From Actinomycetales bacterium (lineage in GTDB: Bacteria; Actinomycetota; Actinomycetes; Actinomycetales; Beutenbergiaceae), in contig JAENWO010000044.1 in the NCBI GenBank assembly GCA_016649925.1, forward strand, positions 1 through 11,517: a DNA stretch of 11,517 nucleotides, given 5' to 3'. A program made the position numbers and the translations under genes. The number at the start of each line of letters is the position of its first letter. Within the stretch, counting starts at the first letter, position 1. Below the pieces are notes generated by a model that was not told where the DNA came from, searched no databases, and saw only the letters and a program-made list of their open reading frames with translations. Positions 1 to 5,624 of the stretch are shown here, piece after piece.

Positions 1-284
1 GCGTTGTCGAACCAGGGCTGGTAGCGACTGGCTTGGTCCTGGGTCAGGGTGCGTGTCACGGTCTTGCCGGCGACGGTGCGGGTCCAGTGCAGGTAGGGCA
101 CGTGCAGGTAGGGCCCGTGCAGGGTCGGCGGATCGGCCTTGCATCGGCAGTTCGCCTTGCCGCAGCGCAGGTAGCGGCGGCTCAGGGTTCCGGGCAGGGC
201 GTAGTCCAGGGCGGTGAGCTCGGCGGTGGCCGGTGCGCCGGGCGGATCTGGCGGGCGCGTTGCCGGCCGACGACGCCGCCTCAA
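1..284 (-). CDS. DUF6788-like small protein, partial (C-terminus outside window)
   Basis: The minus strand has an open frame from an in-frame TGA at 330-332 to the window edge. From about codon 20 it reads TAELTALDYALPGTLSRRY, then RCGKANCRCKADPP, LHGPY, WTRTVAGKTVTRTL and RYQPWFDN. I recognise this as the small actinobacterial family I know as DUF6788: an LPG-RRY start, a CG-x3-CRC cysteine motif, HGPY, a basic TR-VAGKTVTR segment and a PWFDN tail. Its function is unknown. It is often met in variable regions and next to insertion sequences, but that association is from memory. The only in-frame start is TTG at 282-284, which would add an Arg/Pro-rich leader of about 20 residues unlike the family, and no good ribosome site precedes it. 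The true 5' end may therefore be lost. A pentapeptide duplication interrupts the HGPY-WTR segment. The gene follows glnD by 76 bases on the same strand and could be a degraded accessory gene. Confidence 0.6.
   Translation of the reverse strand, partial: MRRRRRPATRPPDPPGAPATAELTALDYALPGTLSRRYLRCGKANCRCKADPPTLHGPYLHVPYLHWTRTVAGKTVTRTLTQDQASRYQPWFDN
87..123. repeat. 15-bp in-frame tandem duplication inside the DUF6788-like gene
   Basis: The unit GTGCAGGTAGGGCAC at 87-101 recurs as GTGCAGGTAGGGCCC at 102-116, and a partial third copy GTGCAGG lies at 117-123. On the minus strand this encodes LHGPY-LHVPY-LHW, where family members as I remember them have a single HGPY followed directly by the WTR segment. 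It looks like a slippage duplication that kept the frame and added five residues. Confidence 0.75.
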
Positions 285-330
285 TCTGGCCCCGGCGGTC
301 GCCGCGGGCGTCCACGATCTCGCGGGAGGT

Positions 331-352
331 CACCGCCACCGCGCTGGCGGTG
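331..352 (-). terminator. Stem-loop just after glnD, candidate operon terminator
   Basis: CACCGCCA at 331-338 and TGGCGGTG at 345-352 form a perfect 8-bp inverted repeat around a 6-base loop. On the minus strand the stem begins 8 nt after the glnD stop codon. No T-tract follows, so it is not a classic intrinsic terminator. Actinobacteria often use such U-less hairpins, and its position fits the end of the amtB-glnK-glnD transcript. Confidence 0.35.
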
Positions 353-360
353 TCACGGGT

Positions 361-2115
361 CTAGGCGGCGCCCAGGTGGCGCAGCAGACGACCGGTGAGC
401 ACGTCCACGAGCTGGGCGCGCCACGCCGTCCACGCCTTCGGGCCGGCCGCTCGCGCGTCCGCCTCGGTGAGGTGGCGCAGCAGGTGGACGAGGTCCACCC
501 GACCCTCCAGCGCAGCCGCCACCCCGGCGACCACATCCTCGTCGTCGACGTCCTTCGTGGTGGCCGTCTCGGCGAGCAACAGGTGGTGGCGCACCAGGAG
601 TGCCACGTCGTGCCGCTCCTGGTCGGGGAGCCCGATCCGCTCCAGGATGGGACCGACGATCCTCTCCCCAGCCTCCGAGTGGTCGGCTGCTCCGGCCACC
701 TTCCCGATGTCGTGGAACACCGCCGCCCACAGCAGTACGTCACGCCCCTCGAGGTTCCGCGGCGCGGCATGCGCGTTCGACACCGTCTGGACCAGGTGCC
801 GGTCCACCGTATGGCGGTGGATCGGGCTGCGCTGGGGCCGGTTGCGCACCGCCCCCCACTCGGGGAACCAGCGCGTGACGAGGCCCGCGAGGTCGAGGGC
901 CTCCCACAGCGGGATCTGCGCCTCTCCGCTGCGCAGGAGCGTCAGGAGGTGTTCGCGGGCACTCGGCGGCCAGAGCACGGGCAGGTCAGGTGTGCGCTGG
1001 AGAGAGGCGATGGTGACCGGGGACAGGGGCAGCCGGGTGCGGGCCGCCGTCGCCGCCGCACGGAGCGCGAGCCCGGCGTCGGACTCCGGGTGCGCGTCCA
1101 CGCCGAGCACGAGCTCGCCGTCGTGCTCCACAAGGTTCTCGGCCACGGGGCGCAGCCGGGGCGCCACGCGCCGGCCCCGGACGAGCGCGGGGCGCAGGCT
1201 CAGGGAGGGGCGGCGCAGGGCCTGACGAGCGTGACGCACCGTGGTGTCCAGGGCGTACGAGACGACGCGCCCGGACTGGGCGATCGAGGCGAGTAGATCA
1301 TCGGCGTCGGCGTACCCCGCGCGCTCGGCGACCTCGTCCTGGTGGACCCGCAGCAGCCGGTTCGTGTGGCGGGCGGTGACGCCCGCGAGTGCGTCGCGCA
1401 CGTCGAGCAGGTGCTCGTACGCGGCGTCCACGCCGCCATGGGGACGGTCGGTGAGCCAGGTGGCGGTCAGGGCCCAGAGCACGACGGCGTCCCTGATGCC
1501 GCCGCGGGCCTCCTTCAGGTCCGGCTCGATCAGGTAGGCGACCTCGCCGTGGCGGTCGGCGCGCACCTTCGTCGAGGCGAGCAGCTCGGGCAGACGGCGG
1601 CGGGCGGCGGAGCGCCAGTCCGCCAGGACAGCGGAGCGTGCCTTGTGCAGCACGGCCGGGTCGCCGGCGATGCAGCGCACGTCCAGGAGCCCGACGGCGG
1701 CCGGGAGATCCGCGGAGGCGACGTGCCGGCACTGCGCGAGGCTGCGCACCGAGTGATCGAGGTCCAGGCCCGCGTCCCAGATCGGGTACCACAGCGCGCG
1801 CGCGAGAGCCCCGATCTCTTCGGTGGAGTGTGTCTGGCCGTCGTACACGAGCATCAGGTCCAGGTCGCTCGTCGGACCGGCGTCGCGGCGGCCGTGCGAC
1901 CCGACTGCGCTCAGCGCCACGCCCGAGGTCAGGTCCACGCCGCTCCGGTCTGCGGCGTCGTGCCAGAGCTCCACCAGGGCGTGGTCGACGAGGACGGCGA
2001 GGCGTTCGCGGTAGGGCGTGCCGCCGCCGTGCGCCGGGACCTCGAGCCGGGCCCGGCCCAGGCCCCGCAGCGCGGGCTGCGGGGCCTCCTCGTGCCCGGT
2101 CGACTGTGCGGCCAT
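361..2115 (-). CDS. glnD: GlnD-type PII nucleotidyltransferase lacking ACT domains
   Basis: This is the enzyme that adds and removes a nucleotide on the PII protein in response to nitrogen status; in characterised actinobacteria (Corynebacterium, Streptomyces) it adenylylates GlnK. The 584-residue product has the nucleotidyltransferase motif GSHGRRDAGPTSDLDLM at about 72-88, the GlnD signature PDLKEARGGIRD at 198-209, and an HD phosphohydrolase domain at about 430-550 with HRHTVDRH, FHDIGK (467-472), DHSEAGERI (478-486) and HH (510-511). It ends at LLRHLGAA immediately after the HD region. GlnD of E. coli and most actinobacteria is roughly 700-900 residues and ends in two ACT domains that sense glutamine; none is present here, nor in the same frame beyond the TAG. 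The ATG lies 4 nt after the glnK stop, so the two are translationally linked. Family identity is secure. Whether the short form is normal for this lineage or a truncation is open. Confidence 0.92.
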   Translation of the reverse strand: MAAQSTGHEEAPQPALRGLGRARLEVPAHGGGTPYRERLAVLVDHALVELWHDAADRSGVDLTSGVALSAVGSHGRRDAGPTSDLDLMLVYDGQTHSTEEIGALARALWYPIWDAGLDLDHSVRSLAQCRHVASADLPAAVGLLDVRCIAGDPAVLHKARSAVLADWRSAARRRLPELLASTKVRADRHGEVAYLIEPDLKEARGGIRDAVVLWALTATWLTDRPHGGVDAAYEHLLDVRDALAGVTARHTNRLLRVHQDEVAERAGYADADDLLASIAQSGRVVSYALDTTVRHARQALRRPSLSLRPALVRGRRVAPRLRPVAENLVEHDGELVLGVDAHPESDAGLALRAAATAARTRLPLSPVTIASLQRTPDLPVLWPPSAREHLLTLLRSGEAQIPLWEALDLAGLVTRWFPEWGAVRNRPQRSPIHRHTVDRHLVQTVSNAHAAPRNLEGRDVLLWAAVFHDIGKVAGAADHSEAGERIVGPILERIGLPDQERHDVALLVRHHLLLAETATTKDVDDEDVVAGVAAALEGRVDLVHLLRHLTEADARAAGPKAWTAWRAQLVDVLTGRLLRHLGAA

Positions 2116-2119
2116 CGTG

Positions 2120-2458
2120 CTAGAGCGCGTCCGGTCCGGTGGCCCCGGTGCGGACGCGGATGACCTCCTCCACCGGGCTCACCCAGACCTTGCCGTCGCC
2201 GATCTTGCCGGACTGGGCGGCGTTGACCACCACGCCGGCCAGGGTCAGCGCGTCGCCGTCCTCGACGAGGACCTCCACGCGCACCTTCGGCACCAGGTCC
2301 ACGGTGTACTCGGCGCCGCGGTAGACCTCGGTGTGGCCCTTCTGCCGGCCGTAGCCGCTGGCCTCGCTGACGGTCATGCCCCGGACCCCGGCCGCTTCGA
2401 GCGCGGCCTTGACGTCGTCCAGCCGGTGCGGCTGGATCACTGCGGTGATGAGCTTCAT
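2120..2458 (-). CDS. glnK: PII nitrogen regulatory protein GlnK
   Basis: This is a PII signal-transduction protein, a trimer that reads 2-oxoglutarate and ATP/ADP and reversibly blocks the ammonium channel AmtB. At 112 residues it has normal PII length. Visible signatures are the N-terminal MKLITAVIQPHRLDDVKAAL, the T-loop GHTEVYRGAEYTVD with the modifiable Tyr51, the B-loop region GKIGDGKVWV (84-93), and the C-terminal RVRTG motif. Tyr51 is the residue uridylylated in proteobacteria and adenylylated in actinobacteria by GlnD. Its ATG overlaps the amtB stop by four bases (ATGA), a sign of translational coupling, and glnD follows after 4 nt. The amtB linkage is the reason for the name glnK rather than glnB. 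Confidence 0.96.
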   Translation of the reverse strand: MKLITAVIQPHRLDDVKAALEAAGVRGMTVSEASGYGRQKGHTEVYRGAEYTVDLVPKVRVEVLVEDGDALTLAGVVVNAAQSGKIGDGKVWVSPVEEVIRVRTGATGPDAL

Positions 2459-3705
2459 GAGTTGATCTCCTCGTAGGCGGTCTCGGCGTGCTCGGCAAGG
2501 TCGATGCCCCGCACCTCATCCTCCTCGGCCACCCGCCAGCCCATCAGGGCTTTGAGGGCGAAGCCGAGGACGGCGGTGACGACACCGGAGTAAAGGACGG
2601 CGATCGCCGCGATGATGATCTGGACGACGAGCTGGTTGAAGCCGCCACCGAAGAACAGCCCGCCGCCGGAGGCGAGGAAGCCGATCGCGATCGTGCCGAC
2701 CAGTCCGCCGACCAGGTGGATCCCGACGACGTCCAGGGAGTCGTCGAAGCCGAGCTTGAACTTCAAGCCCACGGCGAGGGCACACAGCACACCGGCCAGG
2801 GCTCCGAGCACCAGGGAGGTGACGGGGTTGAGCGCCCCCGCCGCCGGGGTGATGGCGACCAGTCCTGCGACGACGCCCGAGGCGGCGCCCAGAGAGGTGG
2901 CCTTGCCGTGCTTGACACGCTCGGTGAGGAGCCAGCCGAGCATCGCGGCGGCTGTCGCGGAGGTCGTGTTGACCCACGCGAGCCCTGCCACGCCGTCGGC
3001 GGTGAACGCTGAGCCGGCGTTGAAGCCGAACCAGCCGAACCACAGCAGCGCGGCGCCGAGCATGACCAGGGGGAGGTTGTGGGGGCGCATCGGCTCTCTG
3101 CCGAAGCCCCTGCGCTTGCCGATGATGAGAGCGAGCACGAGGCCCGCGACGCCGGCATTGATGTGCACCACGGTGCCACCGGCGAAGTCGATCGGTGCCG
3201 CGATCGACGCGAACGGGCCCGCGCCGCTGAGCAGGCCGCCGCCCCACACCATGTGGGCGAGGGGGAAGTAGCCCAGGGTGACCCACAGGGCGACGAAAAC
3301 CATCCAGGTGGAGAACTTCGTCCGGTCCGCGATCGCGCCGCTGATCAGCGCCGTCGTGATGATCGCGAACGTCACCTGGAAGGCGACGCCGACGATCTGC
3401 GGGACACCGAAGCCGTCGATGATGAACTCTCCGGACTCGTCGTAGATGGTCGCGGCGAGGCCGAACTGGTCGAACGGGTTGCCGAAGATGCCACCGACGT
3501 CGGAGCCGTAGGACATCGACCAGCCCCACAGCACGTACACGACGCCGATCACGCCCATCGCTCCGAAGGACATCATCATCATGTTGAGGACGGACTTCGA
3601 CCGGGTCATGCCGCCGTAGAACAGCGCCAGTCCCGGTGTCATGAGGAGCACGAGGGACGCTGAGGTCAGCATCCACGCCGTGGCTCCGAAGTTGAGCTCT
3701 TCCAT
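2455..3705 (-). CDS. amtB: Ammonium transporter AmtB
   Basis: This is an Amt/Rh-family ammonium channel of the cytoplasmic membrane, trimeric, with about 11 transmembrane segments. The 416-residue product is of family length. Hallmarks are the N-terminal LMTPGLALFYGGM (about 21-33), the pore Asp in APIDFAGGTVVH (Asp173), the first pore histidine in HINAG (His181), GWFGFNAGS (224-232), and the second pore histidine in VVGIHLVGG (His330), so the twin-His pore is complete. The cytoplasmic tail (about 388-416) is acidic and hydrophilic. A purine-rich ribosome site, GGAAGGG, sits 8 nt before the ATG, which fixes the start. It is first in the amtB-glnK-glnD operon. A candidate GlnR-type operator lies about 85-125 bp upstream, which suggests induction under nitrogen limitation. 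Confidence 0.97.
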   Translation of the reverse strand: MEELNFGATAWMLTSASLVLLMTPGLALFYGGMTRSKSVLNMMMMSFGAMGVIGVVYVLWGWSMSYGSDVGGIFGNPFDQFGLAATIYDESGEFIIDGFGVPQIVGVAFQVTFAIITTALISGAIADRTKFSTWMVFVALWVTLGYFPLAHMVWGGGLLSGAGPFASIAAPIDFAGGTVVHINAGVAGLVLALIIGKRRGFGREPMRPHNLPLVMLGAALLWFGWFGFNAGSAFTADGVAGLAWVNTTSATAAAMLGWLLTERVKHGKATSLGAASGVVAGLVAITPAAGALNPVTSLVLGALAGVLCALAVGLKFKLGFDDSLDVVGIHLVGGLVGTIAIGFLASGGGLFFGGGFNQLVVQIIIAAIAVLYSGVVTAVLGFALKALMGWRVAEEDEVRGIDLAEHAETAYEEINS

Positions 3706-3790
3706 ACCGATTGCCCTTCCACCCGCCGGCCCGGGTGGCCGGTCTGTGGAACAGCGTCGAGGAGCCGCGTTTCCGTAGGTGGCAGCGCAG

Positions 3791-3828
3791 GTTACGGCTG
3801 TGTGACGGATGTCTCACTCATGTGAACA
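3791..3828. promoter_or_regulatory. Candidate GlnR box upstream of amtB
   Basis: Four pentamers sit exactly 11 bp apart on the plus strand: GTTAC (3791-3795), GTGAC (3802-3806), CTCAC (3813-3817) and GAACA (3824-3828). The OmpR-type nitrogen regulator GlnR of actinobacteria binds GTnAC-n6-GAAAC repeats with the same 11-bp period. The a-sites fit well (GTTAC fully, CTCAC with one mismatch); the b-sites fit only partly. Read on the minus strand, the same stretch also gives GAAAC-n6-TTCAC-n6-GAGAC and GTCAC-n6-GTAAC. It is visibly less GC-rich than the flanks and lies in front of amtB. The glnR gene itself is not in this window, so the assignment is an inference. Confidence 0.5.
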
Positions 3829-3848
3829 TTGCGTTTCGCGCGGCCCGT

Positions 3849-3862
3849 CCGCCGAGCGGCGG
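3849..3862 (-). terminator. Small palindrome downstream of ftsY, weak terminator candidate
   Basis: CCGCCG-AG-CGGCGG forms a compact GC-only palindrome about 35 nt past the ftsY stop, between that gene and the amtB promoter region. No T-tract follows on the minus strand. In DNA this GC-rich such a palindrome can occur by chance. Confidence 0.2.
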
Positions 3863-3896
3863 GAACAGGTGCCCAACGCGGCCCGACGGCGGTGGG

Positions 3897-5099
3897 TCAG
3901 GAGACGAGAGCGTCGACGAACCCCTGCGGGTCGAACGGAGCGAGGTCGTCCGGACCCTCACCGAGACCGACGAACTTCACCGGCACCCCGAGGGCGCGCT
4001 GCACGGCGACGACGATCCCGCCCTTGGCGCTGCCGTCCAGCTTCGTCAGGACGATCCCGGTGACGTCGGCCACCTCGGCGAAGACCTGCGCCTGGCGCAT
4101 CCCGTTCTGCCCGGTGGTCGCGTCCAGCACGAGCAGCACCTCGGAGACGGGAGCCTGCCGCGACATGATGCGCTTGATCTTGCCGAGCTCGTCCATCAGG
4201 CCGGCCTTGTTCTGCAGCCGGCCCGCGGTGTCGATGATGACGACGTCGGCACCAGCCTCCCGGCCGGCCTTCACGGCGTCGAAGGCGACGGCGGCGGGGT
4301 CGCCGCCGTCCCGGTCGGATCGGACGACGGGGACGCCCACCCGCGCACCCCACGTGGCGAGCTGGTCGGCCGCGGCCGCACGGAACGTGTCGGCCGCGCC
4401 GAGGACGACGTCGCGGTCCTCGGCGACCAGCAGGCGGGCCAGCTTGCCGACGGTCGTGGTCTTGCCGGTGCCGTTGACGCCCACCACGAGGATCGTCGCC
4501 GGGTGGGGCTCGCCGTCGTCGCCCAGCACCGGGCTCGCGGCCATGCGGCGGTCCATCGTCGGGTCGACGAGCTCGAGGAGCAGCCCGCGCAGGATGTCGC
4601 GCACGGTCGCGGGGTCGGAGGACCCGAGCACGGCCGAGCGGGTCCGCAGGGAGGCCATCAGCTCGTCGGTGGGGCCGGCGCCGATGTCGGCCAGGAGGAG
4701 GGTCTCCTCGATCTCCTCCCAGTCGGCCTCGGTCAACTTGTCGCGGGAGAGCAGGGCGAGCAGGGTCACGCCCAGGGTGCCGGAACGAACGAGGCGCTCG
4801 CGCAGTCGCACCATGCGCCCGACGGCGGGCTCCGGCTTCTCCAGTGCCGGAGCCTCCGGCTCCACGGCAGTCTCGGGGACGTCGTCGAGGACGTCCGGCG
4901 GGCCGGCCGCCGTCGGCCACGGCTGCACGAGGACCTCGTCGCCGGCCGCATCGTCATCGGGCGGTGTGACCGTCCGGGGTGGCTCGAGCGTGGTCGTCGA
5001 GCCGAGGTCACGCGGCCTGCGGCCACGGCCGACGATGAGGGCGATGCCGCCGACGAGGGCGAGGACGAGCAGGACGAGGTATACCCACATCTGATCCAT
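3897..5099 (-). CDS. ftsY: Signal recognition particle receptor FtsY
   Basis: This SRP-family GTPase docks the Ffh-ribosome complex at the cytoplasmic membrane. From the ATG at 5097-5099 it has 400 residues. An N-terminal hydrophobic segment (WVYLVLLVLALVGGIALIV, about 5-23) is the membrane anchor seen in actinobacterial FtsY, followed by a Pro/Asp/Glu-rich linker to about 95 and then the N domain. The G domain motifs are complete: GVNGTGKTTT (G1, about 207-216), DTFRAAA (G2), DTAGR (G3), TKLDGSAKGG (G4), and GLGEGPDDLAPFDP closing the fold. An upstream in-frame GTG at 5118-5120 would add seven residues (MVHTGSA); neither start has a convincing ribosome site, and I prefer the ATG because it directly precedes the anchor. 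The gene lies 59 bp after the small membrane gene and may share its transcript. Confidence 0.95.
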   Translation of the reverse strand: MDQMWVYLVLLVLALVGGIALIVGRGRRPRDLGSTTTLEPPRTVTPPDDDAAGDEVLVQPWPTAAGPPDVLDDVPETAVEPEAPALEKPEPAVGRMVRLRERLVRSGTLGVTLLALLSRDKLTEADWEEIEETLLLADIGAGPTDELMASLRTRSAVLGSSDPATVRDILRGLLLELVDPTMDRRMAASPVLGDDGEPHPATILVVGVNGTGKTTTVGKLARLLVAEDRDVVLGAADTFRAAAADQLATWGARVGVPVVRSDRDGGDPAAVAFDAVKAGREAGADVVIIDTAGRLQNKAGLMDELGKIKRIMSRQAPVSEVLLVLDATTGQNGMRQAQVFAEVADVTGIVLTKLDGSAKGGIVVAVQRALGVPVKFVGLGEGPDDLAPFDPQGFVDALVS

Positions 5100-5158
5100 A
5101 GCGGAGCCAGTGTGGACCACCCGGGCTTGTCGGTGCTACCCGGGCCGGGAGAGGTGGG

Positions 5159-5443
5159 TCAGCGAGCCGCGCGCACCCGGTCGACGACGAGGCGCAGGTC
5201 GACGGGCTCGTGGTAGGCCGGGCCCTGCTCACCCATCCGGAGGATGTCCGCGACGCGCAGGTCCTGGCCATCGACCGGCTCGGCGAAGTCGGAGAGCTTG
5301 ACCTTGTCCCCGCGCCAGGCGGCGAGCGCCTCACGGGACCAGGAGACGAGGCCCTCCTGCGGCGCGTGGGCGCGAACCAGCACGACCACGACGATCACTG
5401 CGAAGAGCACACTCATCATGGTCACCACAACAGGTCCGGTCAC
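5159..5443 (-). CDS. Small single-pass membrane protein, unknown function
   Basis: I do not recognise this gene. The frame ends at 5159 and encodes an N-terminal hydrophobic stretch (TMMSVLFAVIVVVVLVRA) followed by a soluble tail of about 65 residues containing KLSDFAEPVDGQDLRVADIL and ending VDRVRAAR. It looks like a type I/III single-pass protein with a cytoplasmic tail. The start is uncertain. A GTG at 5441-5443 (94 residues) sits 6 nt after a -10-like GATACT, as expected for a leaderless message; an ATG at 5417-5419 (86 residues) directly precedes the membrane segment; a GTG at 5477-5479 lies upstream of that hexamer and is unlikely. No start has a good ribosome site. It lies between smc and ftsY on the same strand, 59 bp before ftsY. 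The clear membrane segment and the position argue that it is real. Confidence 0.65.
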   Translation of the reverse strand: MTGPVVVTMMSVLFAVIVVVVLVRAHAPQEGLVSWSREALAAWRGDKVKLSDFAEPVDGQDLRVADILRMGEQGPAYHEPVDLRLVVDRVRAAR

Positions 5444-5449
5444 GTCTCG

Positions 5450-5455
5450 AGTATC
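5450..5455 (-). promoter_or_regulatory. -10-like hexamer before the small membrane gene
   Basis: On the minus strand the hexamer GATACT (4 of 6 to TATAAT) ends 6 nt before the GTG at 5443. Transcription would then start at or next to the start codon, giving a leaderless mRNA that could extend into ftsY. I see no clear -35 element. Confidence 0.35.
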
Positions 5456-5505
5456 ACCCGGGCAGCGTGGGTTGACCACCGGCGCGCCGTGTGTTCGCCC
5501 CGGAG

Positions 5506-5519
5506 GTGACCAACGTCAC
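5506..5519. repeat. Short inverted repeat in the smc - small membrane gene gap
   Basis: GTGAC-CAAC-GTCAC is a 5-bp dyad with a 4-base centre. It lies about 50 bp upstream of the -10-like hexamer of the small membrane gene, so it could be a protein-binding site. The arms resemble the GTnAC half-site of GlnR, but the 4-bp rather than 6-bp spacing does not fit a GlnR box. Function unknown. Confidence 0.3.
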
Positions 5520-5537
5520 GGTGCGGAACGTCGCACC

Positions 5538-5578
5538 GCCGGGACGAGGCACGCCGGGACGAGGCACGCCGGGACGAC
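5538..5578. repeat. 15-bp tandem repeat, about 2.7 copies
   Basis: GCCGGGACGAGGCAC occurs at 5538-5552 and identically at 5553-5567, then in part (GCCGGGACGA) from 5568. It is intergenic, between the smc stop and the small membrane gene. The unit equals five codons, but no supported gene crosses it. This is a simple sequence array likely to vary in copy number between strains. Confidence 0.8.
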
Positions 5579-5587
5579 CGGACGACC

Positions 5588-5602
5588 CCGGCGCAGCGCC
5601 GG
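5588..5602 (-). terminator. Hairpin downstream of smc, candidate terminator
   Basis: CCGGCGC-A-GCGCCGG is a perfect 7-bp palindrome around a single central base, 22 nt beyond the smc stop codon on the minus strand. In RNA the effective loop would be 3-5 nt with a very stable GC stem. No U-tract follows. It could end or attenuate the smc transcript before the small membrane gene and ftsY. Confidence 0.3.
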
Positions 5603-5622
5603 CGAGGCGCAGGCGAGGCGCA
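5601..5622. repeat. 11-bp tandem repeat, two copies
   Basis: GGCGAGGCGCA is repeated exactly at 5601-5611 and 5612-5622, ending two bases before the smc stop codon. The first copy overlaps the end of the adjoining palindrome by two bases. With the 15-bp array nearby it makes this gap unusually repetitive. Confidence 0.75.
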
Positions 5623-5624
5623 GG

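Noticed and set aside
1..360. Complete insertion sequence or transposase at the left edge
   Set aside because: Only the DUF6788-like frame is recognisable. I see no transposase motif, and no terminal inverted or target-site repeats can be paired inside the window.
942..968. Pro-rich interruption of the SMC coiled coil as an abnormal insertion (residue numbers, not bases)
   Set aside because: Mycobacterial SMC has a comparable EYGP-VPVP segment at this place, so it is a normal feature of actinobacterial SMC.
214..1296. Plus-strand open frame opposite glnD
   Set aside because: It mirrors the well-supported glnD coding sequence and shows no recognisable motif; it is a shadow of GC-rich codon use.
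5118..5144. Two CCCGGG hexamers 13 nt apart between the small membrane gene and ftsY, possible hairpin
   Set aside because: Only 6 bp of stem with a long loop and no T-tract; easily chance in this GC content.
3711..5216. Plus-strand open frame opposite ftsY and the amtB promoter
   Set aside because: It is antisense to ftsY and runs through the amtB regulatory region; its composition is typical of a shadow frame.
5538..5622. Possible CRISPR or direct-repeat array
   Set aside because: The units are 15 and 11 bp, directly adjacent, with no spacers; these are simple tandem repeats.
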